From positions 115,307,509-115,371,508 of the forward strand of contig CP136068.1 of assembly GCA_032622095.1 (NCBI GenBank): a stretch of DNA of 64,000 nucleotides, written 5' to 3'. The DNA is from Siphonodentalium dalli. Its lineage: Eukaryota > Mollusca > Scaphopoda > Gadilida > Siphonodentaliidae. Below are positions 35,764 to 45,901 of the stretch, one piece after another (position 1 is the first letter of the stretch; the number at the start of each line of letters is the position of its first letter). Under the pieces are notes generated by a model. The model was not told the origin of the DNA. It worked only from the letters and a program-made list of their open reading frames with translations, and did no database searches. Both the position numbers and the translations under genes were made by a program.

Positions 35764-37316
35764 TAGGGTCCCCCTTATTTTCAGATTTTGACTACTAGTG
35801 TTAAAATCTAGGGGTTTTGTACTTCGGTATGCTTGGACAATGAGTAGAGTTGATTCAAGGGTTGCCTGTGCATATAAGTTACGATGTGTTGTCATCATAA
35901 AAAATTGTATAACTTGAATATATATATATCTATGTACATGTTGAAGCCATTTGCATTATGAAGAGAGTTGGCATGATGAGGTAACATGAGTGTGATAATA
36001 TAATGGGTATCAATATAAATGACATTAGAATACATGTAATGCAATCATAATTATGTTGAACAATAAGTTGGTGAACGATACTTCGTTCAACAGTTCATGG
36101 ATGTGCTCGATTGATTAATTTTTGGCGAGCGCTAATGTCCACTTCCGGCTCCTCTGTCACGAGGTTTGGGTGATGTGACTTTAGTCGTTTCATCGTCTTG
36201 GTAAGGTCTTTTCCTTGTGACGTCGTGACGTCGAGTATTTTGTAGGCGTCTGGCTTGTGGACAAACTGTTTCATTATTGCGATAAGATGTGCGTTTGCAA
36301 AGCTTGTATTTTTGGAGGCATTCGGTTGTAATGACTTGGAAATGGGGTTGGATGATATTCCGAAAATTGTATGATAATAAAAAAAATCGGGAGCACTGTT
36401 ACATGCTTAAAATGATTCGGGTGGGACTCAATTGGTTTAAATATTGAGGGAGGGGTGTAGGCTCTGTTGGTAGTCGTGCTTTGTATATAAAAATATTGGG
36501 ATTTGTGCGATTGCTTCAAACATGGGCTGCCATTTGCATTCATGTGATTTTTATTTCTGGTTGAGATAGAAATAAATCTGTTTTCACATAATGTCGTAAG
36601 ATTTATACTGGAGTACGATATCAACTGGGTACTTGGGTTTGAAGTTATACATCGCGCGCGTACGGTTAAAATATCGATTGATTCGGTCATCATTGATGCT
36701 TGGCATTGCTACATCACATTTAAAGTTATATACTGAGATATATGCGCTTGTCCCTTAATGTAGGCCATCATTTGAGCCTATGTTATTGTCATACCCGCCA
36801 TGTGACAATTGTATTTGTCGATGTAGCGTGGGGCGATTTTGACACTTGAGATTAAGATATTTTACAAGCGGTATATAATTATGATTATTTGGATAACTTG
36901 AATCGGTAAGCTATATCGGGGAATATACTGAAAAATGATATGTTTATATGAAGAGTAGTTACGCGTTTATATTCAGATGCGTTTCCTGGCCTCTATACTA
37001 ATTCCTTTGATCTACGTGGAATCAAAGTTGATCAGACTTTGACTGCACTTCTGTACGGGATCCATTTAATGATCCACTTTTTACCCGACCAGACAAGCGA
37101 TGATTTTGCATGAATCGTCGCTTTTGCATTGGATTGAACACAGTGTGGTAACTACGCATGATTAAGTGTATGATATCAAATTATGGGTGTATCGTTTGGG
37201 TGATTAACACGAACCATTATGACGTAATTGCTTATTCGGTGTATGTGATAATTATTCCGAAGATGGGGCGTGAATAATTTAATTAGTATATGTGTCCGTC
37301 GTGATATTTAATTTTC
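35764..37316 (-). other. 3' internal region of the LTR element with an uncharacterised short frame
   Basis: About 1.5 kb between the integrase end and the 3' LTR. One minus-strand stretch (about 36406 down to a stop at 36095-36097) is open for ~100 codons. From an ATG at 36274 it reads 59 residues including AYKILDVTTSQGKDLTKTMK and EEPEVDISARQKLINRAHP, which has the composition of real protein but no domain I recognise. A 139-codon frame at 36274-36693 looks less protein-like. The region may be the eroded end of pol or a third gene; no envelope-like membrane segment was seen. Confidence 0.4.
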
Positions 37317-37690
37317 CTATATCGCCATGCTCTGTTCGTCTGTGCTATTTCTGTCGGTTTGGGTCGTTATTTCGAAAGGATCATAATTTTCGGTTGACAT
37401 GTTATATGTATCGCAACTGGACTTGCTTTTACGTTTGTTTTGTTGTACTAATTGTTGGGTTGACATGTCATACGGATTGTATGGCTCGGTTGATGAACTT
37501 GCATTGTACATTTTTGCTTCATCGTTAGCATATCATAAGGGTTGTATGGTTCTGTTGATGAAAATGATTGTTTTTCATGATCGCGTTTTGATGCTATTAA
37601 TTTATGTGCCATCTCTGGTAAGGGAACTGGTTCATTTGAATCCGATCCGTCCCGGATGACGCGGTTTTGTCGTATTAACTGTGTTAAAGG
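37317..37690 (-). pseudogene. Eroded extension of pol beyond integrase
   Basis: Just past the integrase stop another frame continues with LIRQNRVIRDGSDSNEPV and PYNPYDM, and a third (37317-37511) again contains SSTEPYNPYDM. Repetition of STEPYNPYDM in two frames suggests a once-continuous repeated tail now shifted by small indels. Confidence 0.4.
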
Positions 37691-38625
37691 GTTGTCTCAT
37701 GGTTCTCATTTTCGGTGTCCGAATTGTTACTATTACTCGATATGTCAGCATCTGAGCTTTGTGTTGATGACTTATGTGGGAATACAAATCTGCTTCTCCG
37801 AACTTTCTGGTTCTCCTGTAATTGTGGTGTATGCCATTTCGTTGTTGCCAATTTTAAATGTTTAGCATGACTTTTAGATAAACTGCCTGTGATTTGATTA
37901 CGAATTACACACGAAACTGGTCCTGTTTGTTTAATTATCACCCAAAATGGATCATATTTCATGCCTAGTTTATGGGTTTGTTTGTGATTCTTAACATAGA
38001 CCTGGGAACCTATGGGAAATTCCGGTATTTTACCTTTGCTGTTTTCGTTTCGTTTCGTCTTGACTTGTTTCATATTTTGTTTAACTAATTGAAATGCGAA
38101 GTGCTGCTTCTCTAGTAACTGTTGGATGAGGCATTCACCCGCATATTTCTGTCGCGGTGTCAGTATCTTGTCAATATTTATTTGGGGGTGTCTGCAGAAA
38201 GTTAAAAAATATGGAGAAAATTGAGTCGTTGCCGAGACATGAAAATTCATGGCTTCTGATGCAAAATTGAGAAATAGGTCCCATGATGTTGGATTTCCCT
38301 CAGTTAATTTGGCTAATATCCCGTTGTAGTCGCGATGAGATCTCTCACTTGATCCGTTGCTGAAAGGGGCGTAGAACGAGGTCTTGCGATGCTGAATAAC
38401 ATAGTAGTTAGATATAATTTTGAAGACTTCACTGCATACGTCACTCCCATTATCTGAGACCAGACAAGCTGGATAACCAAATATGGTGAAATACTGAGTC
38501 ATAAGTCTTTCAGCGACCACTTCTGCGTGCTTTGTGGGGAGCGCATAGGCCATTTTGTGTAAACTGAATAAATCTATGACTGTAAGAATGTAGGAATTGC
38601 CGCTGGCTGTGGGTGGGTTAAATTT
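37684..38625 (-). CDS. Integrase core and C-terminal part (pol)
   Basis: Counting from the ATG at 38553, the second catalytic Asp is D34 in LVSDNGSDV and the Glu is E70 in NGSSERSHRDYN, a spacing of 35 residues (DD35E). The first Asp lies upstream near 38635 in AIDLM, beyond an in-frame TGA at 38626-38628 that interrupts the protein. A GPY/F-like module follows, with DPFWVIIKQTGPVSCVI, then a Ser/Asn-rich tail. The enzyme would join element DNA to the target. Confidence 0.9.
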   Translation of the reverse strand, partial: KFNPPTASGNSYILTVIDLFSLHKMAYALPTKHAEVVAERLMTQYFTIFGYPACLVSDNGSDVCSEVFKIISNYYVIQHRKTSFYAPFSNGSSERSHRDYNGILAKLTEGNPTSWDLFLNFASEAMNFHVSATTQFSPYFLTFCRHPQINIDKILTPRQKYAGECLIQQLLEKQHFAFQLVKQNMKQVKTKRNENSKGKIPEFPIGSQVYVKNHKQTHKLGMKYDPFWVIIKQTGPVSCVIRNQITGSLSKSHAKHLKLATTKWHTPQLQENQKVRRSRFVFPHKSSTQSSDADISSNSNNSDTENENHETTL

Positions 38626-39104
38626 TCACATTAAATCTATCGCGATCATTTCCCCTGGTCGGCTCGGTATATCCGTCATTTGATTCGGAATACGGGCAGT
38701 GTTTTGATTTCTTTGTTTACAAATGTGGCAATTGTTGGCGAAACTGACTATCATTGGGAACATTCGTGGCCAGTAATATCGCAAACGTATGGTATGGTCC
38801 ATTCGTTGGGATCCATAATGACCGACGATATGATATTCAGAAATTATCTGCTTAGTCAGCTTTTCCGGGACATAAATGCGTTCCGATGCTTGCTCATTAA
38901 ATACAGACATATAGTATAGAATTCCGTCTTTCAATATATATTGCTTTGTTATCTTTTCGGGTGGTTTATCGGATTTTAATTTGCGAATTATGTCTGAAAT
39001 AATATGGTCCTCTTTTTGCATTTCTTCGATATTGGTAGGTACATTTAGTTGTTCATTTTTGGAAATTAATATAGTGTCGGGCAACGTATGCACTTTTTGT
39101 TTAC
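38626..39104 (-). CDS. Integrase N-terminal zinc-binding part (pol)
   Basis: The HHCC zinc finger is visible: HIVGHYGS, then RLRYYWPRM, then CHICKQRN. The frame ends at the TGA at 38626-38628, inside the integrase core. Upstream, it connects to the RNase H frame only across a run of nine A near 39118-39130. Confidence 0.9.
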
Positions 39105-40255
39105 CTATTGTCTTGACTTTTTTTTTATTTTCTGTGAATCTAATATGTTTAGTGATCCGTCATTGATTGCTATGTCATATGGCGTTTTCTCTTCGCTCTC
39201 CACTGAACATTCTGACATAATCTGTTGGTTTGTCAGGTCCACCCGAGAACAAAAGTCAGCGGCGATATTTTCAGACCCTTGTATATAAGTAATTTTTGGA
39301 TAGTATGCGGAAATTTCAATAAACCATTTTTGAATATGTTTATTAGCCATCTGAGTATTTTGAAACATAGAAACTAGGGGTAAATGATCTGTTCGTATTT
39401 CTACGTCCGATCCTTCTAGATAGAAATTGAGTTTCTTTAGACATACATATATGGCGAGTGCTTCGCGCTCTGTAGTACTGTAATTTCGTTGAGAGTGATT
39501 CAACTTTTTGCTAACAAAGCAAATTGGAAATTCCGGGGTTTTGCTATCAGTTTCTAATTTGTTTTTTGGGTATGGCTGGACTAATGATCCCCCCACTGAA
39601 TGCATTGATGCATCGCAATATAAGATCATTTTCCTGTTCATATCAGGGTAGGCCAGAGTAGGTACTTTAAGCAAATTTTGTTTTAGTGTATCAAAAGCAT
39701 TTTGACATTCTTCGGACCATGCAAATTTTGCGTAACGAGCAGTCAATTTAATTAATGATGCAGCAGTGTCGGAGAAATCTTTACAATAGTTCCGATAAAA
39801 ATTGAAAATCCCTAATACTCTACGGACTTCTTTCACTGTTGGGGCTGGCACATCTTGTATGGCTTTAACTTTGGCGGGATCTGGGCGTGTTCCATTTTGT
39901 GATACGATATGCCCTAAAATTTTAACTTCTTTCATATAAAATTGGGACTTTGTTAATCGTGCTACTAATCCATACTCTCTGAGTCGTTCGAATACTATTT
40001 TGAGGTGCTGTTTATGGAGGGCCTCCGTTTCGCTGTGACAAATTAAATCGTCGACGAAGCTGTCAACAAAACTTAACCCTTCCAATGCTTTATGGATTAA
40101 TGTCAAAAACGTCGCGCTCGAGTTGCAATAGCCAAATGGGGCCCTTGTGAAAGAAAACAATCCGAAATCTGTGTTCATAGTTAACTTTTCTTGATGTTCT
40201 TTGAGAACACCGATAACATAAGCTTGGCTAATGTCGATTGTGGAAAAAAACTTTG
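39105..40255 (-). CDS. Reverse transcriptase C-terminal half and RNase H (pol)
   Basis: From the first ATG at 40178 the frame has 357 residues. It contains FTRAPFGYCNSSATF, the catalytic FVDD at about residue 41, LGHIVSQNGTRPDP, and an RNase H with YCDASMHSVGGSL, TTEREALAIYVCLKKL and TDHLPL supplying the acidic residues. The frame opens upstream near 40255, where it meets the protease-RT frame across a run of seven T, so one homopolymer base separates the two halves. Confidence 0.92.
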
Positions 40256-42033
40256 GATTTTTGGAGGCGGCTGGAAACTTCGGTAAAAGAGGGGAGGTAC
40301 CATCGTAATGGGACGGTGATTTTATTTATCTTTCTCAGGTCTATACATAGTCTATAATTTTGATTTCCATTAGAATCTACTATGCCTTTACGAATCAATA
40401 TGGCAGGAAATGACCAGCTCGCGTTTGTAGTTTTCTTTATAATACCAGCATCTAATAATTTTTGAAGTGCTTTTACCATGTGTTCGCGTCTATGTAATGG
40501 AGTAGGATACGCACGACAAAAGATAGGTTCTGCCTCTGGTTTGGTATCAACACGCATGACTATTTTATCGCAAAATCCTACCTTATTTGGATCGTTTGTA
40601 AACACATCTTGATATTGGGAGACCAGTTCAAGTAGTTCAATTTTGTGGTGGTCGGGGGCACATATATCGTCCAATTTGAAAGGTTTCTGACCAGCCTTAG
40701 ATATTTTTGTTTGATTTTCTATACTAAATACTTCTTGAGAATCATTCATTTTATTTGTGGTGGGTACCTTAGCCTTTGTTTGACAGATCTGGTCTGAACT
40801 TAGGCCATGTGTTTTCGCAACTATATTACCTTTAGATATAGACATATATGAGTCTGAATTATTCATGATCATGATCGGTATATCTCGTTTTGATGCGGAA
40901 ACTATCCCGTCCATAATGGATACATTAGGTTCATCCTTAAATATGCCGATATCGGCGTGACTTACTCCAAGATATGGTGTCTCATACATGTCTGGTGTAC
41001 CAATTATTTTTGTGTTCACCAATGCACATGAATGGGTTGGTAATTTAATATCTTGCCGCGAACGTAGCAATGATGCTATATGTAAATCCTGTAACATGGG
41101 AAATGTTTTGTTGCCTATTCTAAATGCATTCAAATCGATATAGAGTCTTACATGTTTGTCTGTTAAAAAATCGGGACCAAAAATAGCTGATCTTGCTAGG
41201 TTGGGTAATATAAAGAATATATGTACTAATGACATTGATCCAATTTTGAAGGGCAAATGTATACTGCCGTATACTTGCATATTTTGGCCTGTTGTTGAGG
41301 TCAGAATTATTTTTTCTTTTAGTAACGGGGGCTTATTTGGAAGGGAGCGATATACGTCATATTTTAAGCAACTTGTACTTGCCCCAGAGTCAAGTAATGC
41401 CCTAATGCGTTGGTTACCAATTTTAATAATTGTTGAACAAGGTGTTTGCTGTTGCAGTCCTTGTGCAATCTCTGCATGGTACTTGGGTTTAGGTAATGTA
41501 TGCAATTGCATCTGTTCAGACTGGTTATTTATACTTTGACGGTTTTTACTTGGTTCATTATTATTATTTTGGTAAACTATTGTATTTCGATTAGCTTTTA
41601 GTTGGTTTTGATTTTGAATTTTTGCATCGCTATTAATGTCCTTTTGTTTGGGAACGGTGTTATGTAATCGTTTATTCATATCTGTTCTAATGTGACCAGC
41701 GGGATTTATATTTATCATTGGGGAATGCACGTGTTTGTTCATGCCCATATCAGCATGATAAGATGTATTAGGTTTCGATTTATTGGTCTGGTCTGAACGA
41801 TGTCTCTGTTCTTTTGTAGTAACACGTGCTACTCTGGTGTTTAGGGTACCAGTCACTGGTTTAGTTGCATAACTGCTTAGCTTCTGGTAATTAGGTGCAC
41901 ATTTATTTATGGTCATATGTTTTGACGGTGTTTTGAAGACGGTTTTAGTTTGATATCTCGCGCTCTGATGTGATGTATTATGATGATGATGATTATGATT
42001 TTTAGAATGTCCTTGCGGCTTCTTCAAAGACAT
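40228..42033 (-). CDS. Protease and N-terminal half of reverse transcriptase (pol)
   Basis: 601 codons. An N-terminal low-complexity, His/Asn/Lys-rich region (NHHHHNTSHQSARYQ) is followed by an aspartic protease with LLDSGAS (Asp at about 215). The RT start follows about residue 500 with RAYPTPLHRREHM, LLDAGIIKKT and LCIDLRKIN. It stops early at 40228 because of the frame break noted for the next segment. Its ATG (42033) lies two bases after the gag stop, in a different frame, so expression would need frameshifting or reinitiation. Confidence 0.92.
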   Translation of the reverse strand: MSLKKPQGHSKNHNHHHHNTSHQSARYQTKTVFKTPSKHMTINKCAPNYQKLSSYATKPVTGTLNTRVARVTTKEQRHRSDQTNKSKPNTSYHADMGMNKHVHSPMININPAGHIRTDMNKRLHNTVPKQKDINSDAKIQNQNQLKANRNTIVYQNNNNEPSKNRQSINNQSEQMQLHTLPKPKYHAEIAQGLQQQTPCSTIIKIGNQRIRALLDSGASTSCLKYDVYRSLPNKPPLLKEKIILTSTTGQNMQVYGSIHLPFKIGSMSLVHIFFILPNLARSAIFGPDFLTDKHVRLYIDLNAFRIGNKTFPMLQDLHIASLLRSRQDIKLPTHSCALVNTKIIGTPDMYETPYLGVSHADIGIFKDEPNVSIMDGIVSASKRDIPIMIMNNSDSYMSISKGNIVAKTHGLSSDQICQTKAKVPTTNKMNDSQEVFSIENQTKISKAGQKPFKLDDICAPDHHKIELLELVSQYQDVFTNDPNKVGFCDKIVMRVDTKPEAEPIFCRAYPTPLHRREHMVKALQKLLDAGIIKKTTNASWSFPAILIRKGIVDSNGNQNYRLCIDLRKINKITVPLRWYLPSFTEVSSRLQKSKVFFHNRH

Positions 42034-42035
42034 TC

Positions 42036-43241
42036 TTACATGTTTAAATATTGTTTGTTATTGGCTATGCGTCTTCGGCAATTACGAATATCGTGGTTGT
42101 TCATCTTACATAGTGTGCAAAACTGGCGTTTCATTTTATTTGAGAAGTTTGGCCGGTTTGAGGTGTAGTCTATATTGGTTACTCGATCCTGGCTGATGTA
42201 ATTGCTTTGTTTATTAAAGTTGGTATTGTGAACATTGGATGGAATTCTGAATGGGGGATTTTGGTGATGATTTGCGCGGTGCACTGGTTTGTTAGTTGCA
42301 TAGCTATTACATTTATTATTGCGCGGTCTCCATAGTATGGGACGCCGGCTGAAATGATCAACTTCCATGGGTTGTGGGAAGGAGTCGTGAATTTGGTGTT
42401 GTTCATTTGACCTAGATGTTCTATCACCATAGCGAAGTTTGAACCTCCGATTAATGTTCATTTCTTTCATTGCGATCTCTGTGGCACGGTCGAGCGACGT
42501 TGGGTCATCTTTAATTAAGGTATATTTGATGTGATCATCGCGTATGCCATCCGCAAAAAATGTTACCAATTGTGTTTGTACCGCCCGTGTATTTATTTCA
42601 TCAATAAAGGCAGTGTTTGCGAGTGATCGAATTCTCTCAGCAAACATAGGTATTGTTTCCTGATGCGTTTGTTTTAATGTTCTCAACATGGCCAAGGCCT
42701 GCGGTGCGTCACTGATTGCGCTGAAACGAGATCGCAACTGCGCTTTTAAATCAGGCCATGTGACTGTTAATGTGCCGTTAACTGTATTGTCATTGATATA
42801 TCGCAGCACGAATTCGGAAACAGATGAACGACTTGTCTGGGCCGCTATTTTAATTATTGTTTCATCCTCAGCCCCAAGTGTCGAAGAATATTTCTCAATT
42901 TCGTGCATCCAATTGGAAAATTCTGCTGGTTTACCATCAAATGATCTAACCATAGCGTTCATACCTATAATGGCAGATATTGTGGCCTGTGAATGGGTTG
43001 CGGCGGAAGTAATACGCATTGTCATGTTAAATTGGCCTATTTCTCGCGTTAGTTGAGAGATGAGGGTATTCTGGGTGTCCTGCGCGCTCGGAATTTGAAA
43101 GGATGGATTTGGTATATTTATGTCTTGCATGTTTGAATTACTGGCCGCGTGTAGGTGGCATTCTCGTTCCATATTGAAAGATCGAATAAATAAACTATCT
43201 TGATTAGAATATTCCACGGATTCGGGTGGCGGTGGTTCCAT
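42036..43241 (-). CDS. Gag polyprotein
   Basis: 401 codons, intact. A retrotransposon Gag region (FDGKPAEFSNWMHEIEKY, then WPDLKAQLRSRF, then MFAERIRSLA) is followed by a basic Asn/Arg-rich stretch. A single zinc knuckle CTLCKMNNHDIRNC (C-x2-C-x4-H-x4-C, about residues 375-388) lies near the C-terminus. Gag assembles the particle and binds element RNA. It is the only undamaged frame of the element. Confidence 0.93.
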   Translation of the reverse strand: MEPPPPESVEYSNQDSLFIRSFNMERECHLHAASNSNMQDINIPNPSFQIPSAQDTQNTLISQLTREIGQFNMTMRITSAATHSQATISAIIGMNAMVRSFDGKPAEFSNWMHEIEKYSSTLGAEDETIIKIAAQTSRSSVSEFVLRYINDNTVNGTLTVTWPDLKAQLRSRFSAISDAPQALAMLRTLKQTHQETIPMFAERIRSLANTAFIDEINTRAVQTQLVTFFADGIRDDHIKYTLIKDDPTSLDRATEIAMKEMNINRRFKLRYGDRTSRSNEQHQIHDSFPQPMEVDHFSRRPILWRPRNNKCNSYATNKPVHRANHHQNPPFRIPSNVHNTNFNKQSNYISQDRVTNIDYTSNRPNFSNKMKRQFCTLCKMNNHDIRNCRRRIANNKQYLNM

Positions 43242-43531
43242 GAAAGTTAATTAAATCTGTTATTTGTTTTGTTTGAAAATTGTTTGGGGACAAGTGCCAT
43301 ACCACGCGAAAATTTTAGGGTGGAATTGGGTGTTAATAATCAAGCCTCTAACAAGGTGTGAAAACGCACATCTGGCAAAAATGAAAAAGGTTGACTCACC
43401 GAATCCAATGAATAAACTGACTGTCACAACTGTCGAGTGCAAATTGTCTATTTTGTTCTTGTCTTTGGATTATGCTGGAAATGTTTATGTCGTCTTTTCT
43501 TCTTCTTTTTCGTCTATGTTATCTTCTTTTT

Positions 43532-43770
43532 GCTGCGATCCCTCATAAGCAATTTATAAAGTTTCTCTTTGTCTTGGCTGCGATCTTCTTTAGCAATTTA
43601 TAAAGTTTTCTTTGTCTTGGCTGCGATCTTCTTTAGCAATTTATAAAGTTTTTCTTTGTTATGGCTGCAATCTTCTGTAGCAATTTATAAAGTTTTTCTT
43701 TGTTTTGGCTGCAATCTTCTGTAGTAATTTATACATGCTTCTCTTCTTTGTTTGGCTGTGATCGTTAGGA
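43532..43770. repeat. Tandem repeat in the LTR element leader, ~42-47 bp unit, five copies
   Basis: GGCTGCGATCTTCTTTAGCA then ATTTATAAAGTTT recurs from about 43532, 43579, 43621, 43665 and 43709. It lies between the 5' LTR and gag. The minus-strand sequence next to the LTR contains TGGTACCGTGAT, a weak primer-binding-site candidate. Confidence 0.85.
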
Positions 43771-43821
43771 CTTTGTTGTGTCGTGCTTAGCAGAACTGCA
43801 TCACGGTACCATTTCATCTAT

Positions 43822-44308
43822 GCGAAGGAATAAGACTGTTCTCTGTATAAATATTATTCATCTGTAACATCGTGTAGTAAGCAGCATGTGATGGTAAATG
43901 ATACATAATTGTGAATCAATCATAGATGTCATAGAACGACCGAAGGCGTCGCTTATTAATTAGAGATTCCATGTTGGCAGATGTCAGGTATGTCTGAAGA
44001 GCCAGAACTCATTGAAGAGTAGATTAATGTCTGGTTTATATATCGCTAATGACTTATAGCAGCCATTAGTATATCTCTTTGTCTGTACTGACCCATGGGT
44101 GAACTTGAATTATTACCTAAGACTTCCTTCCTTTGTGGTTAGACTTGCATAACTCACAGGTCGCGGCCTCTCCGAGTATGACCTTGGCAATTTGGTTGGG
44201 GTCACTATAGTTCGATTATTTTCCGTCTCCCCCATAGGTAAGATGGATATGTTTAGTATGTACTATCACGTCCCTTGAATAAGAAGGGGTAGGGGTGATT
44301 ACTCTACA
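43822..44308 (-). repeat. 5' LTR
   Basis: Begins TGCGAAGGAATAAG and ends GATTACTCTACA on the plus strand. Functionally the 5' LTR because gag and pol run leftwards from it. Confidence 0.95.
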
Positions 44309-44434
44309 GGGTGAGGCACCTTGATCTATAGGAGTGAGGTACCATGATCTATAGGGGTGAGGTACCATGATCTATAGGGGTGAGGCACCATGATCTATAG
44401 GGGTGAGGTACCATGATCTATAGGGGTGAGGTAC
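44309..44434. repeat. 23-bp minisatellite, right part
   Basis: About six units with the same CATGATCTATAGGGGTGAGG core as 35144-35275, starting mid-unit with GGGTGAGG as expected after a target duplication. Confidence 0.93.
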
Positions 44435-44810
44435 CGTGCTAACAGGTCCACTTTCCATGTGATATGAAGCATTATTATATGATCATAAACTTTCTTCTAA
44501 CAGTCCCATACTAAGTGATGGGCAAAAGAAGTTGATAAATCACGATATCTACCTTGTTGTTCTATAAATAGGCAAGATGGGTTAATAACAAGATCACGCG
44601 ACGTGATTTTCAGATGTTCAATTAACTACAAGTGATTTGCGGATGTTCATGACAATGTAGTGACGTTTGGTAATATATGTATTGTTTATTAAATTTTGAC
44701 TTGTTGAAAAACATTGTTTTGCATGTTATGGATTTATATATATGGGTCAGTATAAGGTAGTTCAGGACTATAGCTAATGGGCTTGATAACATGGTGGATC
44801 ATATAATAAA
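44435..44810. other. Spacer, no gene seen
   Basis: No supported feature between the minisatellite and the hairpin at 44811. Confidence 0.4.
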
Positions 44811-44930
44811 ACACTTATTGCATGGTTTCGAGGTAGACATGAGGATTTATCAACCCTGCGGCCTCGGTGAATATTAACTTCCTCGAGTTGATAAATCCTC
44901 ATGTCAACCTCGAAACCATGCAATAAATGT
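44811..44930. repeat. Near-perfect hairpin, arms ~43 bp
   Basis: TTATTGCATGGTTTCGAGGT on the left pairs with ACCTCGAAACCATGCAATAA on the right, and ATGAGGATTTATCAA with its complement. The ~33-base loop contains CCTGCGGCCTCGGTG. Confidence 0.93.
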
Positions 44931-45901
44931 ATAGTAAAAGTACGTTTAGTCTATACTGTCAATACATGTAGATCGTAAGATCGCTCCGAAACTAGTGACC
45001 ACAATTCCTCGCTATGTGCAGTTACCAATACGAACGGCGCCGTTGCCCGTTGGCATCTACCGGACACAAATGAGGCAAGCGTTTGTCTGCTAGCATAAAA
45101 CAAGGCACGTACTTGCCTCTATTTTAAAATACAAACGGTGTCCACATGCAAAGACAATTTGATGTCTTCGTGGTGGCGAGGAACAATGACTGCCAGGTGC
45201 GCAAAACGGAATTAAACGCAAAAGAAAAGATTTCACCGGGATAAGTCATGATTCAAATTTAAAGACACATCAAACGTGGTGTGAATTACGGATTATCGAC
45301 AACGTATATTAGCGACAATAGATTCTGAACGCATGCCTGATCGTATAGCGAAATCACAGCGTTAGTACAGCACCGACTTGTAAATAGTCTTAGCTGGTCG
45401 ATATTACAGAGAAAACAAGTACGCAATTAGCTATAGTACGTTTTAATCACATTTACTCCATCACCTCCTACGACACGGCCAAATACGCTTGCCAGTTATA
45501 ACACGTATGTACTGGACAGGGTCTTTAATGCTGCACCAACGCAGCTCCCGTCATTAAATGGTTAAGATGTAGAACAATATATTATGCTTAGGATTCAGAT
45601 CTATTTTTCATTGTATATATGCATGCACGTGTCATGCCAAAGTGATCATATAGAAATTTTGTTGACATATGTTTATATACGTTGTTAAACATATTATATA
45701 GTTTGTAATGACGGACGCCGCTGAAAACACATTCGACTTCGTGACGTGAGGTAAAACTCAACACATGGTTCTCGTTTTGCCATCGCGTCTCAACAAACTC
45801 GTGCAATGACGTTAACCAGATCACACTCTTGTGTTGTTGTTCTATCTATGTATTTGAAAGTATAAAATACATTACTGGTATGTTTACACCAACTATTTCA
45901 G
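44931..45901. other. Upstream region of the ninjurin-like exon
   Basis: No coding sequence recognised. A TATA-like TATAAAA is at 45861-45867. A splice-acceptor-like CTATTTCAG ends at 45901. Confidence 0.4.

Larger units (their letters stand above)
35276..44308 (-). mobile_element. Ty3/gypsy-type LTR retrotransposon, 9.03 kb, inserted in a minisatellite
   Basis: Two ~487-bp direct repeats (35276-35763, 43822-44308) start TG and end CA and differ at roughly a dozen sites by eye. GGGT at 35272-35275 and 44309-44312 is the likely 4-bp target duplication. Gag and pol read on the minus strand, so the right LTR is the 5' LTR. Pol order is protease, reverse transcriptase, RNase H, integrase, as in Ty3/gypsy. 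At least four disabling changes are visible (see coding entries), so this copy is not autonomous as sequenced. Confidence 0.96.

Noticed and set aside
35764-37316. Envelope-like gene in the LTR element
   Set aside because: No signal peptide, cysteine pattern or membrane segment could be seen in the region.
37292-43548. Plus-strand open frames across the LTR element
   Set aside because: They are antisense shadows of gag and pol.
43795-43821. Primer-binding site of the LTR element assigned to a specific tRNA
   Set aside because: TGGTACCGTGAT begins several bases from the LTR and does not clearly match a tRNA 3' end I can name.
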